A stretch of DNA of 64,000 nt from Planctomycetota bacterium (GTDB taxonomy: Bacteria > Planctomycetota > UBA8742 > UBA2392): assembly GCA_016712285.1 (NCBI GenBank), contig JADJRK010000001.1, positions 3,658,001 through 3,722,000 of the forward strand. The letters run 5' to 3'. Numbering within the stretch: position 1 is the stretch's first letter; every line of letters begins with the position of its first letter. Positions 29,804 through 37,962 of this stretch are shown one piece after another. Below the pieces are notes generated by a model, which saw nothing but the letters and a program-made list of their open reading frames with translations, was not told the DNA's origin and made no database searches. The position numbers and the translations under genes were made by a program.

Positions 29804-30577
29804 TTACGGCTTCAGGTAGCCCGTGCGTGTCAGTTCGGCCAGTTGCCGGCCGTACACGTTGACCAGCTTCCACAAACCGTACAGCGTGGGAACACACTTG
29901 ATCGGGTGCATGGCAATCCACTTGAACAGGCGCCCGTAGTAAGGCCGGCCGGTCGTGTGGTTCAGCGCGCCGAAATCAGGCAGCGGCACCGTTGGCGTGT
30001 CCACGCACACGCGGGCGGTCAGCCAGGGCACGCCGGCTTCCGACGCCGCCTTGGCGATGCCAAAGGTTTCCATGTCCACGCCGATCGCGTTGTTGGACTT
30101 TGCGATCTCTGCCTTTTCTTCTTCCTTAAACAGGGGCACGTCGCCGACACAAACCAGCATGCCATCGCGCCATTTTCCGCCGATCTTGGCAAACCCCTCG
30201 CGCAGGCGCGCCACGTGCTGTGCCGACGCATCACCGTTCAAGGTCTCGCGCGGCGCGCGCTGCTCCGCGACGTCGCCAAGCATGCGGCTTTGGGCATTGA
30301 TCAGCCACTCGGTCATGTTGACCCCGCCGACGATGGCCCCAAACGTGCCAGCGCTGACGACCAGCCCGGGTTTGCACTCGGCGATGCGCTTGACGGTGCA
30401 GTCGTAGCTTCGCTTGGTGCCTACGCCGGTGCATGAAATGAAAGTCTCGGGCATGTCGCCGGCGGCTGGCGCCCGCCAGTGATAGATCGAGCCGTCAATG
30501 CGTTTAGCGCCAATGCCCTTGGCGACGGGCAACAGCTCGTCGGTGCCCTCAATCAGGATCAGCAGGCTCTTTTCCAT
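29804..30577 (-). CDS. Nucleoside phosphorylase superfamily (MTA/SAH nucleosidase-like) protein
   Basis: I start at the ATG at 30577 (M-E-K-S-L-L-I-L-I-E), which begins the first strand of the fold; 13 residues could be added upstream. The 257-residue protein has the phosphorylase-type G-x-G in S-C-T-G-V-G-T-K, the central V-S-A-G-T-F-G-A, and the signature G-V-D-M-E-T-F-G-I-A, whose Glu binds the ribose. The substrate could be a purine nucleoside, methylthioadenosine or a hopanoid precursor as in HpnG; nothing nearby decides. Confidence 0.75.
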   Translation of the reverse strand: MEKSLLILIEGTDELLPVAKGIGAKRIDGSIYHWRAPAAGDMPETFISCTGVGTKRSYDCTVKRIAECKPGLVVSAGTFGAIVGGVNMTEWLINAQSRMLGDVAEQRAPRETLNGDASAQHVARLREGFAKIGGKWRDGMLVCVGDVPLFKEEEKAEIAKSNNAIGVDMETFGIAKAASEAGVPWLTARVCVDTPTVPLPDFGALNHTTGRPYYGRLFKWIAMHPIKCVPTLYGLWKLVNVYGRQLAELTRTGYLKP

Positions 30578-30633
30578 AAGCGGCGGGAATCTAGGCGCTG
30601 ACTTGTCCGTATGCAACCGGCTAGAATGCCGTT

Positions 30634-31839
30634 ATGGCCCGCAAGTTGCCGAATCATGTGTTCTGGATGCTGGCGCCACTGTTTGCGATAGTCGGTGCGG
30701 GCGGCGGTGCGTTGGGCGCCCACAGCCTGTGGAAGTATCAAGCGGCAAAGGCTGCCGCCGAGCAGGAGGCCGCATTCACGCCACAGCCAAGCATCCCGGG
30801 CAATCGCGCGGCACGACACGCGGCAAACCGGCCCGAGGCAGAGCCCGAACCAATACCGGAACCCGACCCCACGCCGACGCCAGAACCACCCAAGCCGCTG
30901 ACTGCCTTGATGGTTCACGCAACGGCAGGGGCGAATGTGAGCGTGCGGCCGATTGGCGGGCGTGATTTCGTGCCGATTGCCGACGGCGCAGAAGTTCCCG
31001 CCGGCAGCCGAGTTCAGGTTTCGCAGGGCAGCGCGCGGTTCGTAACGGCTGATTTCACAGTGTGGGCAGCGGCACCGGTGGCATTCACCTGGACTGACGA
31101 CCGTGTCCTGCGCCTGACCAGCGGCCGCATCGCGGTGCGCGCGACCGGTCAATGCTCGCTGGAAAGCGGTGAAGCCAAGGTGCACGTGGCGGCAGCGGCT
31201 TACGTTCTGGAAACCAGCGGCCTGCAATTGACCGAAGGCGGTGCGACGCTGGTTCTGGGTGCCGACCGTCGCGAGCTGGTTGCGCCGGCGCGGGCCGTGT
31301 TTGAAGCCGGCTTGACCGCTGCGGCGCTGGACGGTGATGCACTGCGCGGCGCCGAGCGCGAGACGCTGGGTCCTGTCGATGTGCCGCTGGAGTGGGACTG
31401 CGAAACACCTCAGCGCTCGCCCGCGGTCGCGCGCCTGGTTTCGCCCGGCGCGTTTGGGTCCACGGCGGCGGCTTCGCCGGTGTCGATGACGCGCGGCATT
31501 GGTGCCGGCCCTGCGGATGGGGCGTTCACGGGCGTAGAGGGCGCGCGCCTGCGGATGCGCGTATTGACGGATGCACCGGAAGTGCTGGTTGAATTGCGCC
31601 TTGCTGCCGACGATGGCTTTCGTGTGGTCGAATTGCGCGCGAACGTGCCGCGGCCGGGCGCGTGGTGCTGGATTGACGTGCCGCTGGAGAATCTGCGAGG
31701 CGGGATCACACGCGACGAGCCGGGCTGGCTGCCCGGGCGGCAATACCGCGGCTTGCGGATGGTTGCGCAGGCGCGCTCGCCGTTGCCCGACCCGAGCGAA
31801 TTTCAGCTTGATGACCTGTTGATTTACGCACCGCGCTGA
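30634..31839 (+). CDS. FecR-like membrane protein with C-terminal beta domain
   Basis: A 401-residue protein with an N-terminal helix (MLAPLFAIVGAGGGALGAH), a long Pro/Glu-rich linker (about residues 45-90, repeated E-P-E-P-I-P), and a beta-rich FecR-like domain (about 100-230) with A-E-V-P-A-G-S-R-V-Q-V and L-T-S-G-R-I-A-V-R-A. The last 150 residues form another beta domain, possibly carbohydrate-binding-like (F-R-V-V-E-L-R-A-N-V-P-R-P-G-A-W). FecR-type domains sense signals outside the membrane, usually with an ECF sigma factor, but none is adjacent. It is followed by the VIT-VWA-PDZ lipoprotein 65 nt later. Confidence 0.65.
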   Translation: MARKLPNHVFWMLAPLFAIVGAGGGALGAHSLWKYQAAKAAAEQEAAFTPQPSIPGNRAARHAANRPEAEPEPIPEPDPTPTPEPPKPLTALMVHATAGANVSVRPIGGRDFVPIADGAEVPAGSRVQVSQGSARFVTADFTVWAAAPVAFTWTDDRVLRLTSGRIAVRATGQCSLESGEAKVHVAAAAYVLETSGLQLTEGGATLVLGADRRELVAPARAVFEAGLTAAALDGDALRGAERETLGPVDVPLEWDCETPQRSPAVARLVSPGAFGSTAAASPVSMTRGIGAGPADGAFTGVEGARLRMRVLTDAPEVLVELRLAADDGFRVVELRANVPRPGAWCWIDVPLENLRGGITRDEPGWLPGRQYRGLRMVAQARSPLPDPSEFQLDDLLIYAPR

Positions 31840-31904
31840 ACCGTTGAGGCCGCTTCCCGTTTAGAGGAACTCCCTTCCCGGGGAGCCTTCACAGGAGCCG
31901 GGCC

Positions 31905-34586
31905 ATGCGTTTGACCAAGAGCCTGACACGCAAGCTGTTGCCAGTCCTGCTGTTTGCGATTGTTGTTGCTGCCTGTTCGCGTGGCGAAGATCCGCCGCCG
32001 GCACCGGAACAGAAAACGGACGAGGTGGCAGTCATTGTGCTGCCTGATGCGGCTGCCTCATCCAGCCCCGACCACAACGAAGATCCCGGCGAAGACCCCA
32101 GCGAGGGACCTGCACAGTTCGTAGACGAAAGCCTGAGCACAAATCCCGAGATCGACGCAGCGCAGAACGCATCCGCTGCGCCCTCAGACAACGAATCCCC
32201 GCATCCGAACCGCACAAGCAGCTCTCTCGGCTTGGGTGGCGGAAGCGGTGGGGGTGGCAGTTCATGCGGCGGAGGCGGCGGGTATGGTGGCTCTTCGGGC
32301 GCCGGCGGCGTCAGTTACCGTCGCGCGCGCGGCGGCGGTGGGCGCAGCGGCGGTGGCGAACCGGAACCCCGCGAAGTTCGCGGCAATAGCGACCAACCCG
32401 GCGGCCTGGTTGCCCAGGGCAAAGAGGGCACACTGGGTGCATTCCCGCTCAAGAGCACCGTGGTGCGCGCCAGAGTCACCGGCTCTCTAGCAGCCACGAA
32501 AGTCACCCAGACGTTCACGAACCCCTACACACAAGCGATTGAGGCTGTCTACACGTTTCCACTGCCTGCGGACTCGGCGGTGAACGACTTCGTGATGACC
32601 GTGGGCAAACGCCGCATCATCGGCATCGTGCGCCCCCGCGCTGAAGCCGAGGCCGCTTACAAAGAGGCCCGCGCCCGCGGCTACACCGCGTCGCTGATGA
32701 CGCAGGAGCGCCCCAACATCTTCACGCAGAACGTGGCGAACATTGCCGTGAACGCGGAAGTCAGCGTGACTTTCACGTTCTTTGAGATGCTTTCGTATCG
32801 CCAGGGTCAGTTCGAGTATGTGTTTCCGCTGACCATCGGCACGCGCTACATCCCGCCGGCCGCGCCGACATCGACTGACAGCAGCGACCCCGTGGGCATG
32901 GAAGGCACGACGCCGGGCAATCAGCGGGTGCCCGATGCGCCGGCCGTCACGCCGCCCACGCTGTTACCCAACGAGCGCAGCGGCATGGACGTTGACATTG
33001 AGGTCGAACTCGCGCCCGGCTTACCCATCGACCTGACGCGGCTGAACAGCGTGGCGCACGAAGTCAGCGCCGAAATGACCAGCGACGGCCGTGTCATCAC
33101 CAAACTCAAGCACGCCGACCGCATCGCCAACCGCGACTTCGTGCTGCGCTGGGGCGTGATCGGAGAGGCGCCCCAGGCGGCGGTCTGGACGCACCGCGAC
33201 GCGGAAGGCGGCTACCTGAACCTGCAATTGCAGCCGCAGCTTGACCCAGCCGACGTTGACGTCACGCCGCGCGAAATCACGTTCCTGTTGGACGTGAGTG
33301 GCAGCATGTCCGGCGAGCCAGCGAATGTGAGCCGCAAAGTCATCAAGCGGGTGCTGCACGGCATGCGGCCCGACGACCGTTTCAATATTGTAACGTTTGC
33401 GGGCTCATCCAAGGCACTGTTCGAGGCGCCTGCGGAGAATACGCCCGAGCATGTGGCGCAGGCCGAGACGTTCGTGGACAGCGCAAGCACGGGCGGCGGC
33501 ACAAGGATGCTGGAAGGGTTCCAGCATGCGCTGAAACTTCCGCGCGATAACCGCTACCTGGGAATCTACGCGTTCATGACCGACGGATTCATCGGCAACG
33601 AGGCCGAGATTCACAAGCTCTGCGCAGAGCAGGCCGGCGGCGCGCGCAGCTTTGCCTTTGGAATTGGCGGCAGCGTCAATCGCCACCTGTGCGACGGTGT
33701 GGCCGAGCATGGAAACGGCAAAGCCATCTACTGCCTGCCGCGCGACACAGCCTATGCCGAGCGCGCTTCCGAGGAATTCTTTCTGGCCATCGACAGTCCC
33801 GTGCTGTGCGACATCGAAATTGACTGGGGCGAGCTCGCGGTTCAGGACGTAGCCCCGGCTGCCCCGACGGACCTGTTTGCAGGCGAGCCGCTTACGCTGT
33901 GCGCGCGCACCAATGCTACAGGCAAGCACACAGTGACCGTGCGCGGCCGCGTCGGTGGCCGCAAAGTCGCGCTGCCGATCGAAGTAGACCTGGCGGCGGC
34001 GTCCAGCAACCCGGCCATCGCCGCCCTGTGGGCGCGTCGTACGGTAGACGGATTGTCAGCCCAGCTGCTTCAGGACGCCGAGAATCAGGATGTGATCGCC
34101 CGTATCACTGACCTGGGCGTGCGCTACAGCATTGTCACCAAGTACACGGCGTTCCTGGCCGTTGACGAGTCAAGGGTCAACAGTGACGGCAAGCCGCTGC
34201 GCGTGATGGTGCCCTGCGAAATGCCAGAGGGTGTGACGTTCGAAGGACAAGCCGAGGCTCCGCGCGCGGCACGGATCGACAAGTGGGGCATGACGCTGGC
34301 ACAGGTCGGCGGCGAAGTGCATGTGGTCGGCATCGATGATGGCAGCCCGGCTGCGAAGATGGGCATGGTCAAGGGCCAGCGCCTGCTGCGCGTGAACGGC
34401 GTGGAGGTCACCAGCCTTGACCAGGTCGAGCGCCTGCTGCTGCAGGGCGGAAAGAACCCGACGCTTGAGACCCGCGTAAACGACGAAGGCCAGACGATCG
34501 ACGCGACGTTCACGCTGCCCGACCCGGTGGCGGCGCCTGAAGCAGCCAGCGGGGATACGCAACCGAAGGCCGGCAAGGACGAGTAA
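31905..34586 (+). CDS. VIT-VWA-PDZ domain lipoprotein
   Basis: An 893-residue exported lipoprotein: the signal ends in V-V-A-A-C near residue 24. A long acidic and then Gly/Ser-rich disordered region follows (about 30-170). A VIT domain lies at about 175-310 (Y-T-F-P-L-P-A-D-S-A-V and R-A-E-A-E-A-A-Y-K-E-A), a VWA domain at about 455-635 with intact F-L-L-D-V-S-G-S-M, and a PDZ domain at about 795-870 (D-D-G-S-P-A-A-K-M-G-M-V-K-G-Q). VIT-VWA pairs occur in inter-alpha-trypsin inhibitor-like and marine-bacterial proteins; the added PDZ is less usual. Probably binds protein ligands at the cell surface. Confidence 0.85.
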   Translation: MRLTKSLTRKLLPVLLFAIVVAACSRGEDPPPAPEQKTDEVAVIVLPDAAASSSPDHNEDPGEDPSEGPAQFVDESLSTNPEIDAAQNASAAPSDNESPHPNRTSSSLGLGGGSGGGGSSCGGGGGYGGSSGAGGVSYRRARGGGGRSGGGEPEPREVRGNSDQPGGLVAQGKEGTLGAFPLKSTVVRARVTGSLAATKVTQTFTNPYTQAIEAVYTFPLPADSAVNDFVMTVGKRRIIGIVRPRAEAEAAYKEARARGYTASLMTQERPNIFTQNVANIAVNAEVSVTFTFFEMLSYRQGQFEYVFPLTIGTRYIPPAAPTSTDSSDPVGMEGTTPGNQRVPDAPAVTPPTLLPNERSGMDVDIEVELAPGLPIDLTRLNSVAHEVSAEMTSDGRVITKLKHADRIANRDFVLRWGVIGEAPQAAVWTHRDAEGGYLNLQLQPQLDPADVDVTPREITFLLDVSGSMSGEPANVSRKVIKRVLHGMRPDDRFNIVTFAGSSKALFEAPAENTPEHVAQAETFVDSASTGGGTRMLEGFQHALKLPRDNRYLGIYAFMTDGFIGNEAEIHKLCAEQAGGARSFAFGIGGSVNRHLCDGVAEHGNGKAIYCLPRDTAYAERASEEFFLAIDSPVLCDIEIDWGELAVQDVAPAAPTDLFAGEPLTLCARTNATGKHTVTVRGRVGGRKVALPIEVDLAAASSNPAIAALWARRTVDGLSAQLLQDAENQDVIARITDLGVRYSIVTKYTAFLAVDESRVNSDGKPLRVMVPCEMPEGVTFEGQAEAPRAARIDKWGMTLAQVGGEVHVVGIDDGSPAAKMGMVKGQRLLRVNGVEVTSLDQVERLLLQGGKNPTLETRVNDEGQTIDATFTLPDPVAAPEAASGDTQPKAGKDE

Positions 34587-34600
34587 ACCCAGCGCGTGCT

Positions 34601-34631
34601 CACAGCCATCCGCTCATGGCGGATGGCTGTG
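34601..34631. terminator. Perfect 13-bp hairpin between convergent genes
   Basis: CACAGCCATCCGC and GCGGATGGCTGTG pair perfectly around TCATG, between the VIT-VWA-PDZ gene and hsp20. Neither side has a T-run, so it may terminate weakly or shield 3' ends. Confidence 0.55.
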
Positions 34632-34650
34632 TCACAGGCACACGAGTTGA

Positions 34651-35088
34651 CTACTTGACCGCAATCTGCTTGGGGCCGTTCTTTGCAGGCGTGGGGATTT
34701 TCACGGTCAGCACGCCGTCTTTGAGTTCCGCTGCAACGCCTTCGCCGTCGGGATTGCCCGGCAGTGCAATGCGGCGGCTGAGCGAGCTTACGCGGCGCTC
34801 GCGCCGGTAGAACTTCTCGCTCTTGGTTTCTTCCTCGTGCTTGCTCTCGGCCTTGATGTCCAGCACGCCGTTGTGGACGCTGAGCTGGACGTCTTCTCGC
34901 TTGAAGCCGGGCAGGCTTGCGCGAACGATCGTCTCGCCTTCTTTGCCCTGGCTGATGTCCACGGCGAGGCTGCCCTCTTCAAGCACCGGGCGCAGACCCG
35001 CGTCTTCATCGTCGATGAACCCGCGGAATAGACTGCGCAAGTCAGGCATCGCGATTGCAAACGGGTCCCGAAGTCGAATTTGTCCCAT
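34651..35088 (-). CDS. Hsp20/alpha-crystallin family small heat shock protein
   Basis: A 145-residue cytoplasmic chaperone that holds unfolding proteins. The alpha-crystallin domain (about residues 42-135) contains R-A-S-L-P-G-F-K-R-E-D-V-Q-L-S-V, G-V-L-D-I-K-A-E, R-R-E-R-R and the A-E-L-K-D-G-V-L-T-V-K-I-P motif (consensus A-x-x-x-n-G-v-L). No C-terminal I-x-I/V is obvious beyond I-A-V. A Shine-Dalgarno AGGAGAA lies before the ATG. It stands alone between 34601 and 35231 hairpins. Confidence 0.93.
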   Translation of the reverse strand: MGQIRLRDPFAIAMPDLRSLFRGFIDDEDAGLRPVLEEGSLAVDISQGKEGETIVRASLPGFKREDVQLSVHNGVLDIKAESKHEEETKSEKFYRRERRVSSLSRRIALPGNPDGEGVAAELKDGVLTVKIPTPAKNGPKQIAVK

Positions 35089-35230
35089 GGCTGTTCTCCT
35101 TTGTTATCGAACCGCCGGACACAAAGCACCCGGCGTGCCAAATGCGCGCATTGCCGCAAATGCCGTATTTGCGGCCGTTTGCGCCTACGCGGTCGGTTTG
35201 TCGTGGATTGCAGGATTGGCAGAGGTGCAT

Positions 35231-35259
35231 GGCGTGCCTGTCGAATCGACAGGCACGCC
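35231..35259 (-). terminator. Perfect 12-bp hairpin after the DinB-like gene
   Basis: GGCGTGCCTGTC and GACAGGCACGCC pair around GAATC, about 16 nt beyond the stop of the DinB-like gene and 143 nt upstream of hsp20. No T-run follows on the minus strand. The rest of the 186-nt gap (35089-35274) shows no gene. Confidence 0.5.
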
Positions 35260-35274
35260 GCACAAGAAGGCTGG

Positions 35275-35796
35275 CTACATGCCGGCCCAGAGTGACATGG
35301 TGTTCACGTCTTTGCCCTGGAGTTTCAGGTAATAGAAAAGTTGGCCCTTGTGCTGGCCCAGGTGCCAGATCATTTCGTTGCAATGCTGGTACAGCGTGCG
35401 TTCCGGCCCGCCCCATGGCGGCGCTGTGCGCTCATTGCCCAGGCGGTCTTCGCTGACTTCGCTGAACAGACGCATCGCCAGCGCCTTGTCGTCAGCCAGC
35501 ATTTTCAGCGCTTCGTCAATGCTCTTGACGCTCGGCATTTTCTCGGCTGGAGGCATCATCGCGTCTGCTGGCATGTCTTCAGGTTTGGTGTCGGTGGGGA
35601 AACCCCAGTCGCCGGTGATGAAACCCTTGCAGGTGCTGCCGCACGCCGTGGCGGCATGGTGCAGCAACTGGCCGGTCGTCATCCAGTTCTTGCCCGTGGC
35701 GGGCTTCCAGTTCAGGTCGCCTGCCTGCTTGAAAAGGCCCTCGGCTGCGGCGTACACGCCGGCGGCATCCTGCTTCAACAGTTCTGAAAGTTTCAT
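35275..35796 (-). CDS. DinB-like metal-binding helical bundle protein
   Basis: Start at 35796 with GGAG upstream; a longer frame to 35973 overlaps the neighbouring VOC gene and is unlikely. The 173-residue product has the DinB-type four-helix pattern: histidines in L-L-H-H-A-A-T-A-C near residue 47 and H-L-G-Q-H-K-G-Q-L-F near 145, which together resemble the three-His nickel/zinc site. DinB-like proteins often act in thiol (bacillithiol/mycothiol) or stress chemistry. It is downstream of three other small minus-strand stress-type genes. Confidence 0.75.
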   Translation of the reverse strand: MKLSELLKQDAAGVYAAAEGLFKQAGDLNWKPATGKNWMTTGQLLHHAATACGSTCKGFITGDWGFPTDTKPEDMPADAMMPPAEKMPSVKSIDEALKMLADDKALAMRLFSEVSEDRLGNERTAPPWGGPERTLYQHCNEMIWHLGQHKGQLFYYLKLQGKDVNTMSLWAGM

Positions 35797-35860
35797 GCGA
35801 TCTCCGTTCTTGCACGGCCTGTTCCGTGCACTGGCGAGCATACATGGTGATGCGACACAA

Positions 35861-36214
35861 CTACTTCGTCGCAAACAGCCCCATGCGGTTGCCTGCCAAG
35901 TCCTCAAAGTAGGCGTAGTAAGCGTTGTGGCCGGGGATCTCAGTCTTGCCTTTGGTGGTTTTGCCGCCGGCACTCTCGATTTCTTTCAGCTTGTCGTCGA
36001 TGTCGTCGCAGTACAACACCAGTACCGTCCCGTCCTTGCCGGGCTTGCTGTCGCTGTCGAGGGCGCCCTGCACGTTGCCGGCGTCGAAGAACTCGTACGT
36101 ATCGGCCATTGGCTTGAACGTCCAGCCGAACAGCTTGCCGTAGAAGTCCTTTGCCTTGCCGATGTTGCCGGCTGCGATTTCTATGTGGCAGACGTTGCCC
36201 AGTTTGTAGTCCAT
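35861..36214 (-). CDS. Glyoxalase/bleomycin-resistance (VOC) family protein 1
   Basis: A 117-residue single-domain vicinal oxygen chelate protein. C-H-I-E-I-A-A-G-N-I-G-K-A-K-D-F-Y starts the fold with a likely metal His, and Y-A-Y-F-E-D-L-A-G-N-R-M-G-L ends it. It pairs closely with the neighbouring VOC protein (shared W-T-F-x-P, F-F-D-A-G-N and A-G-N-R/A-G-N-K-type ends), so the two look like tandem duplicates. Substrate unknown. Confidence 0.85.
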   Translation of the reverse strand: MDYKLGNVCHIEIAAGNIGKAKDFYGKLFGWTFKPMADTYEFFDAGNVQGALDSDSKPGKDGTVLVLYCDDIDDKLKEIESAGGKTTKGKTEIPGHNAYYAYFEDLAGNRMGLFATK

Positions 36215-36256
36215 GACACTCTCCTTGTATGCGCAACAAGCTAGCGACGGGGCTGC

Positions 36257-36610
36257 CTATGCGTCCATCCATAACCCGATCTTGTTGCCGCAAGGATCCG
36301 CAAAGTAGCCATATCGCCCACGCCCGCCGGGGACGTCCGTCGGCGGCAGCAGCAGCTTTGCACCCGCCGCTTCAGCCTGTGCCAGCTTTGCCGCAACGTC
36401 ATCGGCCTTGATCGTGATTACTGTGCCGTCCGAGCTTGGTGCCGCTGTGCCGACCAGTGCACCCGCGAGATTGCCCGCGTCAAAGAACACGTATCCCGCA
36501 TGCAATGGAGTGAAAGTCCAGCCAAACACGTCGCCATAGAACTCACACAGGCGCGCGATGTCGGGCGCGGGAATCTCGACGTGAACAATGTTGCCCGCTC
36601 GATAGCTCAT
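36257..36610 (-). CDS. Glyoxalase/bleomycin-resistance (VOC) family protein 2
   Basis: I start at the ATG at 36610 (M-S-Y-R-A-G-N-I-V-H-V-E-I), which overlaps the stop of the AHSA1-like gene by 4 nt (ATGA); the longer frame to 36814 is antisense-like and has no support. The 117-residue product mirrors VOC protein 1: H-V-E-I-P-A-P-D-I-A-R-L-C-E-F-Y at the start, F-F-D-A-G-N-L-A-G-A-L in the middle and F-A-D-P-C-G-N-K-I-G-L-W at the end. Probably forms dimers or detoxifies small electrophiles; unproven. Confidence 0.83.
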   Translation of the reverse strand: MSYRAGNIVHVEIPAPDIARLCEFYGDVFGWTFTPLHAGYVFFDAGNLAGALVGTAAPSSDGTVITIKADDVAAKLAQAEAAGAKLLLPPTDVPGGRGRYGYFADPCGNKIGLWMDA

Positions 36611-37041
36611 GCGCGTTCGCCGCTGTGCGCGACTTCCAGCATGCGCCGGACACCCAGAAACATGTTCAGCCAACCGGCAAAGTTGGCGTCGTGGAGCCTG
36701 TCCCACTCGGCACCCTCGCCGTAGCCGCTGTTGTGAAAGACCACGTGGGTTGCCCCGGCCAGCTCGTTCAGTGTGTACTCGACAATCGTGGGGGCCGGCC
36801 CGGTGCTTTGCCACTCAAAGCGCAGGCGTTTGCCCAGTTCGTAGTCGAGAATCCGGCATTCGTCGGGGTTGCCGCCCTCGTAGTCGAGGCGATAGATGCC
36901 ACCCGGCTCGGGCTTCGTGAGTTGAACGGCGTGCACACCGTCCCACCACAACGGGATCTTCGTGGCGTCCGTAAGCACTGACCAGACTTCGCGCGAGATC
37001 ACGCGTATCGTCAACTCAAAGTGGATCGCGCGGTCTGCCAT
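36607..37041 (-). CDS. SRPBCC/AHSA1-like START-fold protein
   Basis: A 144-residue protein with AGGAAAGGTG upstream. The fold signature includes an N-terminal V-I-S-R-E-V-W-S-V-L-T-D-A-T-K-I-P-L-W-W, the Y-E-G-G-N-P-D-E-C-R-I-L-D-Y strand pair and the final long helix G-W-L-N-M-F-L-G-V-R. Such proteins bind hydrophobic ligands or act beside Hsp90-type systems and are common in resistance clusters. It overlaps VOC protein 2 by 4 nt. Confidence 0.8.
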   Translation of the reverse strand: MADRAIHFELTIRVISREVWSVLTDATKIPLWWDGVHAVQLTKPEPGGIYRLDYEGGNPDECRILDYELGKRLRFEWQSTGPAPTIVEYTLNELAGATHVVFHNSGYGEGAEWDRLHDANFAGWLNMFLGVRRMLEVAHSGERA

Positions 37042-37054
37042 GATTCACCTTTCC

Positions 37055-37864
37055 TCAAGGAGCCTTGCCGTCGCTGAATGCCTGCGTGCGTCCGCTGTTG
37101 ATGTTAGCAGTCTGCGCGCTCAGGACCGCATCAAACAGCCAGCGCGGCGTCGCCAGCCCGATCTTTACGATCCACCACATCCGCAACGGGAAGTGATAGA
37201 TGCGTCGCTTGCGCGCAATCGCGCGCAGCATGCGGTTCACAGCCGGCTTGACCTCCATCAACAACGGCATGTCGAAGTGGTTGCGGTCGGTCAGCGGTGT
37301 GCGAACAAATCCCGGGCAGATCGTCGTTACCTTGATGCCTGTCGGGCGCAGTTCAAGCCGCAGGCTCTCGCAGTGGACCCGCGTGGCGGCTTTGCTGCCC
37401 GCGTAACCGCCGTCCTGGGGCAGGCCCTGGTAGCTGGCAAGGCTGGACACGCCCACCAGGTGGCCCCGCTTGCGCTCAAGCATGCCGGGAATCACGGCAT
37501 AGAAGGCGTTCATCATGCCCAGCACATTGGTGCGGTAAATCTGCGCCGTGGCCTCGGCTTCGAAGACCAGGCGCTCGCGCGGCATGCCGATGCCGGCATT
37601 TGCGACCATGCACTCAATCGGGCCCAGTTCGGACTCGATGGAATCCACGGCTTGTTTGACCTGTGCGAAGTCGCCCACATCGCAGGCGGCAACGGCTGCG
37701 TGACCACCCTGGTCACGAATCTGTTGCGCCAGCTCTTCAAGCAATTCCGCACGGCGCGCAATCAAACCGACCTTGCAGCCCTGCGCGGCCAGCTGAAGTG
37801 CAAGTTCGCGCCCGAGCCCGGTGCTGGCGCCCGTGATTGCAACCACTTTGTATGGAAACGGCAT
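37055..37864 (-). CDS. Short-chain dehydrogenase/reductase (SDR) family protein
   Basis: A 269-residue classical SDR. The cofactor loop is T-G-A-S-T-G-L-G (residues 11-18), the adenine-binding D is in C-D-V-G-D, N-A-G-I-G follows, and the catalytic Ser and Y-x-x-x-K are in V-S-S-L-A-S-Y and Y-A-G-S-K. R-R after the second strand favours NADP. A C-terminal extension of about 40 residues (R-R-I-Y-H-F-P-L-R-M-W-W-I-V-K) may touch membrane. It is upstream of the AHSA1-like gene with 13 nt between; substrate unknown. Confidence 0.88.
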   Translation of the reverse strand: MPFPYKVVAITGASTGLGRELALQLAAQGCKVGLIARRAELLEELAQQIRDQGGHAAVAACDVGDFAQVKQAVDSIESELGPIECMVANAGIGMPRERLVFEAEATAQIYRTNVLGMMNAFYAVIPGMLERKRGHLVGVSSLASYQGLPQDGGYAGSKAATRVHCESLRLELRPTGIKVTTICPGFVRTPLTDRNHFDMPLLMEVKPAVNRMLRAIARKRRIYHFPLRMWWIVKIGLATPRWLFDAVLSAQTANINSGRTQAFSDGKAP

Positions 37865-37962
37865 GGTTCCTCCCGCGGCAACCTAGCGCCGCCGCACTGC
37901 CAATCAATGCTTGTTAGTGCCAAGGGCCAAGCAATGATGCGCGTCCTCAACTGGAGTCCTGT

